Shown here piece after piece: positions 16,969 to 25,736 of a DNA stretch of 64,000 nucleotides (position 1 is its first letter; each line of letters begins with the position of its first letter). A program made the translations under genes and the position numbers. The stretch is taken from contig JAPPDF010000100.1 in NCBI GenBank assembly GCA_028875575.1, positions 70,413 through 134,412 of the forward strand, read 5' to 3'. The notes under the pieces were generated by a model, which searched no databases, was not told where the DNA came from, and saw only the letters and a list, made by a program, of their open reading frames with translations. Source of the DNA: Acidobacteriota bacterium. Lineage in GTDB: Bacteria > Acidobacteriota > Terriglobia > Versatilivoradales > Versatilivoraceae.

Positions 16969-18204
16969 ATGGAAACCGCCGAAATCATCGCTATTGGGTC
17001 GGAGCTGCTGACTCCACACCGGGTGGACTCCAATTCCCTCTACCTGACCCGACAACTCAACTCCATCGGCATTGAAGTGGATCTCAAGGTGGTTGCCGGA
17101 GACCAGGAAACCCGCTTGGAGCAGGTGGTGAGGTCGGCGGTGGAGCGGTCTCCGCTGGTGATTGCGACCGGTGGACTGGGACCGACGGAAGACGACATTA
17201 CCAGGAAGGTGTTCGCTCGCGTGCTGCGAAGGCAGATGGTGCTGCAGCATGACATTCTTCAGACCATCCGGGATCGCTTCCGGGGCAGGGGGCTGGAGAT
17301 GCCGGGCAACAATGCCCGCCAGGCCTTGGTTCCCGTGGGGGCTCGGATCCTCGATAACCGGCTGGGGACGGCTCCGGGCCTCTGGCTGGAAAAAGGGGAG
17401 GTGGTCATCGTTCTGCTCCCGGGAGTGCCTTCGGAAATGAAGGCGATCTTTGAAGAGTCCTGCCTGCCGTTGCTCAGCCAGCGGTCGAAAGGATTTCATC
17501 TGTTTACGCGGGTGTTGAGATCGACCGGAATGACGGAGTCCCAACTCGACGAACAGATCGCTCCGATCTATACGGCCTACAAGAATCCGGTGACCACCAT
17601 TTTGTCCGGCAAGGGAGAAATACAGATTCACCTGACCGGCCGCGCAAAGTCGCTGCAGGAAGCCGAGGCCCTGGTAGACAAAGTGGCCGATCCGATCCAG
17701 GTAACGTTGGGAGACGTCATCTTTTCCACGGGCGACCAGGGCCTGGAACAGGTCGTGGGTGAGTGCCTTCTCAGGAAGGAGGAGACGCTGGCCGTGGCTG
17801 AGAGCTGCACCGGTGGGCTGATTGCCGAGAGAATCACACGGGTTCCCGGCAGCTCCAGGTATTTTATGGGCGGGGTCACCTGTTACAGCAACCAATCCAA
17901 AGTGGAGTTTACCGGCATGCCGCCACTGCTGTTGGAGATGAGCGGCGCCGTCAGCGCAGAGGTGGCCAAGAGTTTGGCAGAGGGCATTCGTGAACGGATG
18001 GGAGCCAGCATCGGTATTGGAGTGACGGGTGTGGCCGGCCCTTCCGGCGGCAGCGAGGAAAAACCGGTAGGACTGGTCCATCTGGCCCTGGCCATGGGAA
18101 ACCAGGTTGAGCATCGGGAGTTTCGATTCAGCGGTGATCGAGAGAGGATCCGTTTCTGGGCCTCCCAGACGGCTCTGGACATGGTGCGGCGCAGGTTGCT
18201 GTGA
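16969..18204 (+). CDS. cinA: CinA-family nicotinamide-nucleotide amidohydrolase
   Basis: 411 residues, the usual full-length CinA. The N-terminal MoCF/COG1058 domain (AEIIAIGSELLTPHRVDSNS, IATGGLGPTEDDITRKV, LLPGVPSEM) has ADP-ribose pyrophosphatase activity in some species. The C-terminal PncC domain (LAVAESCTGGLIAERITRVPGSSRYF, GVTGVAGPSGG) deamidates NMN, returning it to NAD synthesis. The start at 16969 gives the conserved METAEIIAIGSE beginning. It lies between the NHL protein and gpsA in the rimO run. Confidence 0.92.
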   Translation: METAEIIAIGSELLTPHRVDSNSLYLTRQLNSIGIEVDLKVVAGDQETRLEQVVRSAVERSPLVIATGGLGPTEDDITRKVFARVLRRQMVLQHDILQTIRDRFRGRGLEMPGNNARQALVPVGARILDNRLGTAPGLWLEKGEVVIVLLPGVPSEMKAIFEESCLPLLSQRSKGFHLFTRVLRSTGMTESQLDEQIAPIYTAYKNPVTTILSGKGEIQIHLTGRAKSLQEAEALVDKVADPIQVTLGDVIFSTGDQGLEQVVGECLLRKEETLAVAESCTGGLIAERITRVPGSSRYFMGGVTCYSNQSKVEFTGMPPLLLEMSGAVSAEVAKSLAEGIRERMGASIGIGVTGVAGPSGGSEEKPVGLVHLALAMGNQVEHREFRFSGDRERIRFWASQTALDMVRRRLL

Positions 18205-18297
18205 CCGCCACGAACTCCGGGGCGGTATAGTCCGGCAACCGGGAAGTGCTGCCCGAGCGTGGTCTGCAGTGTTGAACGGCAAGCAGAGGCCAGAACC

Positions 18298-19296
18298 ATG
18301 AAACGGGTGGCGATCATAGGCGGAGGAGGTTGGGGGACGGCTCTTTCCATTGCTCTATCCGGAATGGGACACCGGATTCGACTCTGGGTCTATGAGTCGG
18401 AGTTGGTGTCCGCCATCAACGAGAGGCGGTGCAACCCTCTCTACCTCAGCGGTTTTTCGATCCCGGACCCGGTGGTCGCCACCGATTCTCTCGACTTTGG
18501 CCTGGAAGGGGCCGAAATCGTGGTGACGGCCCTCCCGGCCAACTGTTGCCGCCGGATCTACCAGGAGATGCTTCCATACCTGCGTCCCGAGGTGATCCTG
18601 GTGAGCGCCACCAAGGGGCTTGAAAGCACCAGCCTGCAGCGCATGTCGGAGGTGATGGAGGCTGTTGTCTCAACCCGTTTTCGGCCGCGAATGGCGGCGA
18701 TCTCCGGTCCCACCTTCGCCAGGGAGGTAGCTCGGGGCGATCCGACGGCCATCGTGGTGGCGGGACCCGATCCAACCGTCAACCGGGTCGTGCAAACCGA
18801 ATTCTCCGGTCCCTCGCTTCGTTTCTACACCAATACCGATATCATCGGCGTCGAGCTGGGTGGGGCGGTCAAGAACGTGATCGCCATCGCCGCAGGAGTA
18901 TGTGCCGGTATGGGATTGGGTTGCAATGCGGTCGCGGCGGTGGTGACACGCGGTTTGGTGGAAATGACGCGGTTGGTTGTGGCCTGCGGCGGTCGAAGTG
19001 AGACCATGGCCGGACTTGCCGGCCTGGGGGACCTGGTACTGACCTGCCATGGCGAGCTCAGTCGCAATCGCCGCGTCGGCTTCCAATTGGGAAAGGGACA
19101 CGAGTTGGCCGATATCACGGCGGGAATGAGGACGGTGGCGGAAGGAATTCCAGCGACCGGGGCCACCTTGGAGCTGGCAGCCCGTTACGGATTGGAAATG
19201 CCCATAACCGAGCAGGTGAACCTGATGCTTCACCACCGAAAGAATCCGGGGGAGGCCGTGAGAGACTTGATGGGAAGACGGCTGAAGGAGGAATGA
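18298..19296 (+). CDS. gpsA: Glycerol-3-phosphate dehydrogenase, NAD(P)+
   Basis: 332 residues, cytosolic. It reduces dihydroxyacetone phosphate to sn-glycerol 3-phosphate for phospholipid backbones. The Rossmann motif VAIIGGGGWGTALSIAL opens the protein, followed by SATKGLE, ISGPTFAREVARGDPTA, the catalytic-lysine region GGAVKNVIAIAAGV and GLGDLVLTCHGELSRNRRVG. The ATG at 18298 puts the Rossmann strand at the N-terminus as in the family. It ends the run that began with rimO; 20 bases later the oppositely oriented Nudix gene ends. Confidence 0.94.
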   Translation: MKRVAIIGGGGWGTALSIALSGMGHRIRLWVYESELVSAINERRCNPLYLSGFSIPDPVVATDSLDFGLEGAEIVVTALPANCCRRIYQEMLPYLRPEVILVSATKGLESTSLQRMSEVMEAVVSTRFRPRMAAISGPTFAREVARGDPTAIVVAGPDPTVNRVVQTEFSGPSLRFYTNTDIIGVELGGAVKNVIAIAAGVCAGMGLGCNAVAAVVTRGLVEMTRLVVACGGRSETMAGLAGLGDLVLTCHGELSRNRRVGFQLGKGHELADITAGMRTVAEGIPATGATLELAARYGLEMPITEQVNLMLHHRKNPGEAVRDLMGRRLKEE

Positions 19297-19316
19297 GGCC
19301 GGCCGGAACTGCAGCC

Positions 19317-19895
19317 TCAACTTCGAGACGGGGACTCATCGATGAGATGCAGGAAGTCGCGGATGATCCGGGCCGTCAGCCCCCAGACGTCTCGACCTTG
19401 AAAATCGTAGTGGTAGACCAGGATGTCCCGGCCCAGTCGCCGAAGGGTCTCGGTTCTGCACAAGCCGGGATCGCGAAAGAGGCTCCAGGGGACCTCCAGG
19501 ATTTCTTCGACCTCTTCCGGGTTGGGGTTCAGCTCCAGCGGTGGCGAGACCCAGCCGGCAAATGGAGTGACAATCAGGTCGGTGGAGGACAGGTAGTCGT
19601 CGAACTGTCCCAGGATCCGAATTTGCGACTCCGGCAACCCGATTTCCTCTCGTGTTTCTCTCAGCGCCGTCTGAACCAGGGGCTCCTCCTCCGAGTCCCG
19701 CATTCCTCCAGGAAAGGAGATCTGCCCCTTGTGGGTTTCCACCGTTTCAGTCCGCTGTGTAAGCAGGAAATGCAAGGTGTCTTCCTGTTTCAGGATCGGT
19801 ATCAGCACTGCCGCTCGCCCGGAATGGCGCCCGCTAAGCTTGTGAGGCACCCTGGCAGCCAGTTGAGAGGCAATTTGGACCGCTGTTCGCGCCAT
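19317..19895 (-). CDS. Nudix hydrolase, CoA pyrophosphatase (YeaB/NudL) type
   Basis: 192 residues. The Nudix box is complete: GGMRDSEEEPLVQTALRETR followed by EEIGL, preceded by the SFP block (GQISFPGG) typical of the CoA pyrophosphatase branch. These enzymes cut coenzyme A and derivatives to phosphopantetheine and 3',5'-ADP using Mg or Mn. The C-terminal YHYDFQGRDVWGLTARIIRDFL is also characteristic. It converges on gpsA with a 20-base gap. The fold is certain; the CoA preference is inferred from the branch-specific blocks. Confidence 0.88.
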   Translation of the reverse strand: MARTAVQIASQLAARVPHKLSGRHSGRAAVLIPILKQEDTLHFLLTQRTETVETHKGQISFPGGMRDSEEEPLVQTALRETREEIGLPESQIRILGQFDDYLSSTDLIVTPFAGWVSPPLELNPNPEEVEEILEVPWSLFRDPGLCRTETLRRLGRDILVYHYDFQGRDVWGLTARIIRDFLHLIDESPSRS

Positions 19896-20102
19896 ATGCT
19901 GAAAAACGTTGCCGGAGAGAAACTGATATGCGGGCCAGCATCTTAATGAATGGCCGCAAGCCGGTCAACTTGAGGATGCCGGGGGGCGGGACGGTGAGGA
20001 TGCCGGGGGGCGGCAGAAATCGGGCCGACCTTAAAGATTCCGGCTACAAGCGCGGCCTGGAACAGGACGGATTCCGAGGCTCGTCAGGGGGTGAGAACTA
20101 CA

Positions 20103-20552
20103 ATGGTCAAAGCGTCTGAGACGGGTTCCTCCACAGGAATGATTGTGAGCATCCAGAGGTTTCCCGGGTCGCGCCGGCCCATGCAGTCGGTCAATCCGGC
20201 CAGGCTCATTAAGGATTTCGGTATGGAGAAAGATCATCACGCAAGGACAGGGAGCGAACGCCAGCTCCTCCTCATCGAAGAGGAGACCCTGCAATCCATG
20301 AACCTGCCCATCGGTGAAGTCAGGGAGAACCTGACCACTCGCGGAATCGTCCTGACCGGCCTCGAAAACGGAAGCATCCTCCAGATCGGGTCGGAGGTGC
20401 GGCTGCGGATCACCAAGCCCTGCCTGCCATGCAGCCGCATGGACGAGATTCGGGCCGGTCTGCAGCGGGAGCTGGAGGGACGCCGGGGCGTGCTCGCAAG
20501 GGTCGAATCCGGTGGCTCCATCTCGGTGGGGGATCCGATCCGGACTCTGTGA
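20103..20552 (+). CDS. MOSC-domain protein
   Basis: 149 residues. It resembles stand-alone MOSC domains, the sulfur-carrier C-terminal domain related to molybdenum cofactor sulfurase: GMEKDHHARTGSERQLLLI, LTTRGIVL, LQIGSEVRLRITKPCLPCSRM and the closing GGSISVGDPI. The conserved Cys pair CLPC includes the presumed sulfur-accepting residue. Such proteins are thought to move sulfur to metal sites; the acceptor here is unknown. I start at the ATG at 20103; a GTG at 20091 within a GGGGGTGA stretch is an alternative. tRNA-Ser lies 140 bases downstream. Confidence 0.8.
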   Translation: MVKASETGSSTGMIVSIQRFPGSRRPMQSVNPARLIKDFGMEKDHHARTGSERQLLLIEEETLQSMNLPIGEVRENLTTRGIVLTGLENGSILQIGSEVRLRITKPCLPCSRMDEIRAGLQRELEGRRGVLARVESGGSISVGDPIRTL

Positions 20553-20693
20553 TGGAGGCACGAGGCTGGCATCAGCCTGCGAATTGTTGCAATCCTTCGC
20601 TTCGCAGCGACACCGTAGCGCCGCCGGACCAGGAATTCGAAGTCCTCTGGACGAGCCCACCTGATTTCATTACAATCGGGCCCAATTGAAAGG

Positions 20694-20783
20694 GGAGAGA
20701 TGGCCGAGTGGCTGAAGGCGCACGCTTGGAAAGCGTGTTTAGGGGAAACTCTAACGCGGGTTCGAATCCCGCTCTCTCCGCCA
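20694..20783 (+). tRNA. tRNA-Ser (GGA anticodon)
   Basis: A class II tRNA of 90 bases including an encoded CCA. The acceptor stem GGAGAGA pairs with TCTCTCC. The anticodon stem-loop is ACGCTTGGAAAGCGT with GGA at 20728-20730, reading UCC/UCU. The long variable arm (TTTAGGGGAAACTCTAA region) is typical of serine, and the T arm contains GGTTCGAATCC. Confidence 0.97.
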
Positions 20784-20822
20784 GACCTTACCGCTTTGCC
20801 GTGACGAGCGAGGACAGCAACC

Positions 20823-21047
20823 GTGCCCATCTATGAATACGAGTGTGTAGATTGCGGTCTTCAATTCGAAAAAATTGTCTGCCGGACGTCCGCCACCCCC
20901 ACCTGCGATTCCTGCGGGAGTACCCGGGTGGAGAAACGCTACTCCGCCTTCGCGGTTGGAGCAGGCAACTCCGCTGGGTCGGAAGCAGCGTCGGGCTGCA
21001 CGACCTGTGGCGCTGAACGCCCGGGCATGTGCCAGCAGATGAATTGA
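20823..21047 (+). CDS. FmdB-family zinc-ribbon protein
   Basis: 74 residues. It begins MPIYEYECVDCGLQFE and carries two CxxC pairs in the first 35 residues (CVDC and CDSC), the FmdB/CxxC_CXXC_SSSS zinc ribbon. FmdB was named as a putative regulator of amidase genes, but most members are uncharacterised. The Ser/Gly-rich tail ends with another CTTC motif. The start is the GTG at 20823, as no ATG precedes the conserved MPIYEY. It is 40 bases after tRNA-Ser. Confidence 0.87.
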   Translation: MPIYEYECVDCGLQFEKIVCRTSATPTCDSCGSTRVEKRYSAFAVGAGNSAGSEAASGCTTCGAERPGMCQQMN

Positions 21048-21131
21048 GCCGGACCGGCAAGATCGGATTCAGGGGCGGTCAGGCCGGAAGTCCGACCGCA
21101 TTTCCGAGAAACAATCGAAGGAGATAGACTT

Positions 21132-22025
21132 CTGCACCGTTGGCCCTCCATCGCGACTGCCCTGGTCCTGTTGCTTGGGTGGATTCCAGTGGGTCAGTCG
21201 GCCGATGCGCCGGTTCTGGTGGAGATTCCCTCCAAGGCGTTGGTGCCGGGAGACCTTCTGCAGGTTCGATTGCACGCCCAGAGTCCCATTAGCCGGATCG
21301 AGTGTTCCTTTATCGAACAACAGGTGATGTTCTACCCCCTTGGGGACGGGAGACGCTGGGAGGCTCTTGCCGGAGTTGATCTGGAAGTCAAGCCGGGCCT
21401 TCATTCCTTGTCCGGAACGGTTTGGACGTCGGACGGGCGGTCCAAGCCGATCCGAAAGAGCCTCAGGGTTCTGCCCAAGAAATTTCCAACGCAGCGTATA
21501 CGAGTCCGGCAGAAGTACGTCACCCTCAACCCGAAGGACTCGGAGAGGGCTGCGCGGGAGCACCGGCAGTTGACCGAAATCTGGCAGTCGGCCACGGCTC
21601 GAAGGATGTGGACGGAGCCCTTTATCCGGCCGGTTGCGAGCAAGCTGACCAGTGGTTTTGGCAGACGCAGAATCGTCAACGGAGAACCTCGCAGCCCGCA
21701 TTCGGGAGTCGACCTGAAAGCCACCACCGGAACTCCGATCCGGGCTACCAATGCGGGCAGGGTGGTGATGGCCAAGGATCTGTTTTTTGCCGGCAAGACC
21801 ATCATTCTGGACCATGGGCTGGGGCTCTATACCGTCTATGCCCACTGTTCGAGGATGCGGACCAAGACGGGAGACCAGGTGGCGCAGGGCCAAGTCATCG
21901 GGGAGGTCGGCGCCACCGGTCGGGTGACCGGCCCCCACCTGCACTGGGGCTGTCGCATCAACGGTGCACGTGTCAATCCACTCAACCTCACTACATTGAC
22001 GTCCGACTCCGATGCCGGACCGTAG
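21132..22025 (+). CDS. Secreted M23-family metallopeptidase (LytM-type)
   Basis: 297 residues from the start I chose. The C-terminal half is a full Peptidase_M23 domain: SGFGRRR, the zinc ligands in HSGVDLKA, the YAHCSRM motif and the catalytic GPHLHWG, so the endopeptidase site looks intact. LytM domains cleave peptidoglycan cross-links or activate amidases. Residues ~30-130 resemble an Ig-like extension. AAGGAG at 21118-21123 is followed eight bases later by CTG (21132), giving a signal peptide LHRWPSIATALVLLLGWIPV. A TTG at 21171 is the other option, but it removes most of the hydrophobic segment. No ATG is in frame. Confidence 0.85.
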   Translation: MHRWPSIATALVLLLGWIPVGQSADAPVLVEIPSKALVPGDLLQVRLHAQSPISRIECSFIEQQVMFYPLGDGRRWEALAGVDLEVKPGLHSLSGTVWTSDGRSKPIRKSLRVLPKKFPTQRIRVRQKYVTLNPKDSERAAREHRQLTEIWQSATARRMWTEPFIRPVASKLTSGFGRRRIVNGEPRSPHSGVDLKATTGTPIRATNAGRVVMAKDLFFAGKTIILDHGLGLYTVYAHCSRMRTKTGDQVAQGQVIGEVGATGRVTGPHLHWGCRINGARVNPLNLTTLTSDSDAGP

Positions 22026-22156
22026 CCGGGTTCGGTGCTCGCCACCACGCGCCTCCAAAGACGAGTCGCGCCGCACCAACCACAAGAGCGGCGTGCCGCC
22101 GCTCTCCATCGACGAGGGACGGCCAGGGCGTTGACCTGCCGATTTGACTCAGGACC

Positions 22157-22972
22157 ATGCAGTGGCGACCCACAATCGGGAGCAACCCTGTCATCACTCT
22201 GACTACCGACTTCGGGGTGGGGGACCCCTACGTCGGCATGATGAAAGCCGTTATTCTCTCGATTGCTCCGGACGTCAGGATTGTGGACCTGACCCACGGC
22301 ATCCGTTCCCACGATGTCACGGAAGCGGCCCTGGTGATCGGGTCCAGCTACGCTTATTTTCCGGGTGGCGCCATACACCTGGTGGTGGTCGACCCGGGAG
22401 TCGGCAGCCGCAGGCGCCCGCTGCTGGTCGCCACCGAGCATGCCTATTTTGTGGCTCCCGACAACGGTGTGCTCAGCGAGATCTATACCGGCTCCACCCG
22501 GGTCGCCTGCCTGGAGTTGACGGCCGCGCGGTTCTTCCGCCACCCGGTCAGCAACACCTTTCACGGGCGCGATGTTTTCGCTCCGGTCGCGGCCTGGCTC
22601 AGTCGAGGGGTTGAACCCGAGCAATTCGGCAGCTTGGTCGATAACAGGGTTACCCTTCGCCTGCCGGAGGTGCGGATATCGGGGCGGAACGGTTTGGCGG
22701 GAACGGTACTGCGTGTCGACAAATTCGGAAACCTGATCACCAATCTCCGGGCCGAGAATTATCGGGAGCGCTTACAAGCGGGAAAATTCGTGCTGAGCAT
22801 TGGCGGACACCGAGTCGACCGCCTGTGTCGGTCCTACCGCGAGTCCAAGGGCCCCGAGCCGTTCGTGATCTGGGGCAGTCTGGGTCTGTTGGAGATATCC
22901 TGCAACCAGGCATCTGCAAGCAAGCGCCTGGAAGCGGGCGTCCACGACGGATTTGAATTGCGCTTTGAGTGA
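22157..22972 (+). CDS. SAM hydroxide adenosyltransferase (DUF62 / SAM_adeno_trans)
   Basis: 271 residues. The family hydrolyses S-adenosylmethionine to adenosine and L-methionine with an activated water and is related to fluorinase and chlorinase. Recognised blocks are ITLTTDFGVGDPYVGMMKA, IVDLTHGI, HLVVVDPGVGS, VAPDNGVLS, FHGRDVFAPVAAWL and VDKFGNLITNL. The conserved Asp of TDFG and the His/Arg pair of FHGRD are present. The start at 22157 puts TLTTDFG near the N-terminus. The stop overlaps a possible GTG start of the next gene. Confidence 0.9.
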   Translation: MQWRPTIGSNPVITLTTDFGVGDPYVGMMKAVILSIAPDVRIVDLTHGIRSHDVTEAALVIGSSYAYFPGGAIHLVVVDPGVGSRRRPLLVATEHAYFVAPDNGVLSEIYTGSTRVACLELTAARFFRHPVSNTFHGRDVFAPVAAWLSRGVEPEQFGSLVDNRVTLRLPEVRISGRNGLAGTVLRVDKFGNLITNLRAENYRERLQAGKFVLSIGGHRVDRLCRSYRESKGPEPFVIWGSLGLLEISCNQASASKRLEAGVHDGFELRFE

Positions 22973-23010
22973 AGTGCAGAACTTTTTTCCGGCGAGCAGG
23001 GACGACTCTC

Positions 23011-23853
23011 ATGCAACCAACACCGGCAACCGAAGGGCTGAAGAACTTGCTGACTCAGCCCGAGGTCAAGTTGGACCTGGCAGCCGCGGCTTTGCAAATT
23101 GCCTCGGAAGAATATCCCGATCTCGTCCTGGCAGACTACCTGACGCGCTTGGACCGGCTGGCCGAGAGAGCCGCGGGCCAGCTTTCCCTTTCGGTGGAAC
23201 CGGATGTCATCGACAGCCTGGATGGCATCAACCGGACCTTGTATCGCGAGGAAGGGTTTTCCGGAAATTCCGACGTCTACTATGACCCCCGCAACAGTTT
23301 CCTGAATGAGGTTCTCGACCGTCGCACCGGAATTCCCATTACCCTGTCCATCATCTACATGGAGGTGGGGCGGCGGCTCGGACTGGATATTCGTGGCGTC
23401 GGCCTGCCCGGCCATTTTCTTGTGAAGTGCGTGGCGGCCAGCGGCGAGTGGCTGATCGATCCTTTCTTCGGAGGAAAGACGGTCACCGAAGCGGAGTGCC
23501 GCCATCGCCTCACACGACTGCATGGAGAGAAGTTTTCCTTTCAACGCTCCTTTCTGGATTGCGTCACCAAGCGTCAGATTCTGGGGCGTCTCCTGGCCAA
23601 CCTGAAGATGATCTACCTGGTCCAGAGGGATTTCGGAAGAGCCCTCAACGTGATCGATAAGATCATTCTCATCTTTCCGGATGCAGCCGGAGAGATCCGG
23701 GACCGTGGCTCCGTCTCCTTTCGGCTGCAACATTTTTCCGCGGCAATTCGGGACTGGAATCGCTATCTGGCCATGAAGCCCCAGGCGTCAGACCTCCAGG
23801 AGGTGAAGCAGAACCTGAAGGTGGCTGCAACCCAAATCGGTCTGCGCAATTGA
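23011..23853 (+). CDS. SirB1-family protein, transglutaminase-like with TPR
   Basis: 280 residues from the ATG at 23011; a GTG at 22969 overlapping the previous stop would add 14. The core is the SirB1 transglutaminase-like domain: YYDPRNSFLNEVLDRRTGIPITLSIIYMEVGRRLGLDIRGVGLPGHF (positions ~90-135) and WLIDPFFGGK. The C-terminus forms a tetratricopeptide-like helical pair. E. coli homologues are uncharacterised; the domain lacks the classical catalytic Cys of transglutaminases, so activity is unproven. Likely co-transcribed with the two genes before it. Confidence 0.85.
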   Translation: MQPTPATEGLKNLLTQPEVKLDLAAAALQIASEEYPDLVLADYLTRLDRLAERAAGQLSLSVEPDVIDSLDGINRTLYREEGFSGNSDVYYDPRNSFLNEVLDRRTGIPITLSIIYMEVGRRLGLDIRGVGLPGHFLVKCVAASGEWLIDPFFGGKTVTEAECRHRLTRLHGEKFSFQRSFLDCVTKRQILGRLLANLKMIYLVQRDFGRALNVIDKIILIFPDAAGEIRDRGSVSFRLQHFSAAIRDWNRYLAMKPQASDLQEVKQNLKVAATQIGLRN

Positions 23854-23975
23854 AGGGAAGGGGCCGAGGGGAAGTGGTGGGTCGGGAAGGGGCCGACCGC
23901 CCTTGAGACTCGGCCAGGACGTGTGTGGCAATAACCAAACGGCTGGGAAGCGTACGGGAGTGACCGCACGTCCGT

Positions 23976-25532
23976 TCACAACATCGGACCGGCCCGCCAG
24001 AGGGCGAACTCGCGGTGTCCGGTGACCTCGTTCTTGGCGTGTTCGCCAGAGGCTGTGGCAAGGATGGTGTCGAAAATATTCTGGCCAACCTCGTCCAGGG
24101 ATTGAGTCCCATCGATAATCGTGCCGGCATTGATATCCATGTTCTCTTCAAGATGGTGGAACATGCGGCTGTTGGTCGCGATCTTGAGGACCGGGACGAT
24201 GGGATTGCCGGTGGGAGTCCCCCGCCCGGTGGTGAAACAGACGACGTTGGCGCCGCTGGACACCAACCCGGATACCGACGGGGTGTCGAAACCGGGTGAG
24301 TCCATGATCACAAAGCCGGATCGATTGATTCTTTCGGCGTAGTCGAAGACCCCTTGCAGTGGAGTGCTCCCTGCCTTGCGAATGGCCCCCAGCGATTTCT
24401 CTACAATGTTGGATATTCCGCCTGCGATGTTGCCCGGTGAAGGATTCTCATCCAATTCTCCTCCCAGGGCGGCCGCATAGGCCTTGTAGCGTTCCAGAAT
24501 GCGCCACAGGCCCTCGGCGGCCTGGCTGGAGGCCGCACCCCTCATCAGCAGATGTTCCGCGCCGTAGATCTCCGGGGTCTCAGGCAACACGGTCGTGCCG
24601 CCGCAACTCACGATCAGGTCGCTGGCCCGTCCCAGCGCCGGATTGGCTGAGATGCCCGAGTAGGCATCCGACCCCCCGCACTGCAGGCCCAGCAGCAGGT
24701 GTTTGGCGGACACGCTGGTGCGTCTGCATTTTCGGGCCTGTTCCACCAGTTCCTCAACGATTTGAATGCCCTGCTTCACGGTTGGGGTGGTGCCTCCGGC
24801 TCCCTGGATGGTCAGATAGCGCACCCGCCCCCGGGTATGGGTCTGCAACTGGAGGGGAAGGCTGGAGTGGCACCCCTGCACGCATTCCACGTTGCTTTCC
24901 TCGCACCCAAGACCCACAACCAGGACAGCCGCAACGTTGGGGTGGTACATGATCCCGTTGTAGACCCGCATCAGTTGGGCAATGTCCTCGCCCTTCTCGC
25001 CGCCGCATCCCTCCTGGTGAGTGATGGGTATGACCCCGTCGAAATTGGGATCGTCCTGAAACTGTTGCTCGAAGTGCCTGGCGATGAGCTGGCTCGGATG
25101 GCTGGAGCAGATCACGGTTGAGAGCACCACCACGTAGTTACGGGTGCCGACGCCCCCCCATTCTCTCTGGTAGCCTTGAAAGCGTGGAACCTCGCCGGAA
25201 GGGCGAAACCGGACCGGTTTGGGATCGATTCCGGTCGGCTTCCGCCGGCCCTTGGTGTCCGGAACCATATTGTGATTGTGGACTGTGCCACCTTGGGGAA
25301 TGGGACAGGTTGCCAGGCCGATGACTTCCCCGTAACGGAGGACGGTCTCGCCGGAGGCGATCCCTCGCAATGCGATCTTGTGGCCCGGCTGCACCGTCTG
25401 GGTGACCATCACACGGGTGCCGTTGGAGCTCAACAGAGTACCCTGGCCGATGGTGGCCTTGGCCACGGCCACGTTGTCATCGGGATGAACAAGGATGGCT
25501 TTATCCGACAGTCTGGCTTCGCTCATGGACAT
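23976..25532 (-). CDS. UxaA-family altronate/galactarate dehydratase
   Basis: 518 residues, a full-length fusion of an N-terminal SAF domain (residues ~8-90, DNVAVAKATIGQG, IASGETVLRYGEVIG) and the UxaA/GarD C-terminal domain. Diagnostic blocks are THQEGCGG, VLVVGLGCEESNVE, LLLGLQCGGSDAYSGISANPALG, VMDSPGFDTPSVSGLVSSGANV and FTTGRGTPTGNPIVPV. The family dehydrates sugar acids to 2-keto-3-deoxy acids with an iron or iron-sulfur centre. No other hexuronate genes are near, so the sugar acid is not determined. Next upstream in the same direction is the PhyH-type gene, 204 bases away. Confidence 0.9.
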   Translation of the reverse strand: MSMSEARLSDKAILVHPDDNVAVAKATIGQGTLLSSNGTRVMVTQTVQPGHKIALRGIASGETVLRYGEVIGLATCPIPQGGTVHNHNMVPDTKGRRKPTGIDPKPVRFRPSGEVPRFQGYQREWGGVGTRNYVVVLSTVICSSHPSQLIARHFEQQFQDDPNFDGVIPITHQEGCGGEKGEDIAQLMRVYNGIMYHPNVAAVLVVGLGCEESNVECVQGCHSSLPLQLQTHTRGRVRYLTIQGAGGTTPTVKQGIQIVEELVEQARKCRRTSVSAKHLLLGLQCGGSDAYSGISANPALGRASDLIVSCGGTTVLPETPEIYGAEHLLMRGAASSQAAEGLWRILERYKAYAAALGGELDENPSPGNIAGGISNIVEKSLGAIRKAGSTPLQGVFDYAERINRSGFVIMDSPGFDTPSVSGLVSSGANVVCFTTGRGTPTGNPIVPVLKIATNSRMFHHLEENMDINAGTIIDGTQSLDEVGQNIFDTILATASGEHAKNEVTGHREFALWRAGPML

Positions 25533-25736
25533 GGACCCTTATTGGCTAAGACCTTCAGGTGCCTGTAGGCATGGGATTGCAGACAGAGGAGTTATCCGGT
25601 TCGAGGGTCCAATGCCACGCCCTGATCCGGAGGGCCATCATACCAGATGGTCTCTGGCACACGGGAGTGAAATCGCGTGCCTGTGAGGCAGGACAGAGGC
25701 ACTGCAGGAATCCTTGAGGTCGCCGAGCGCTTCACT

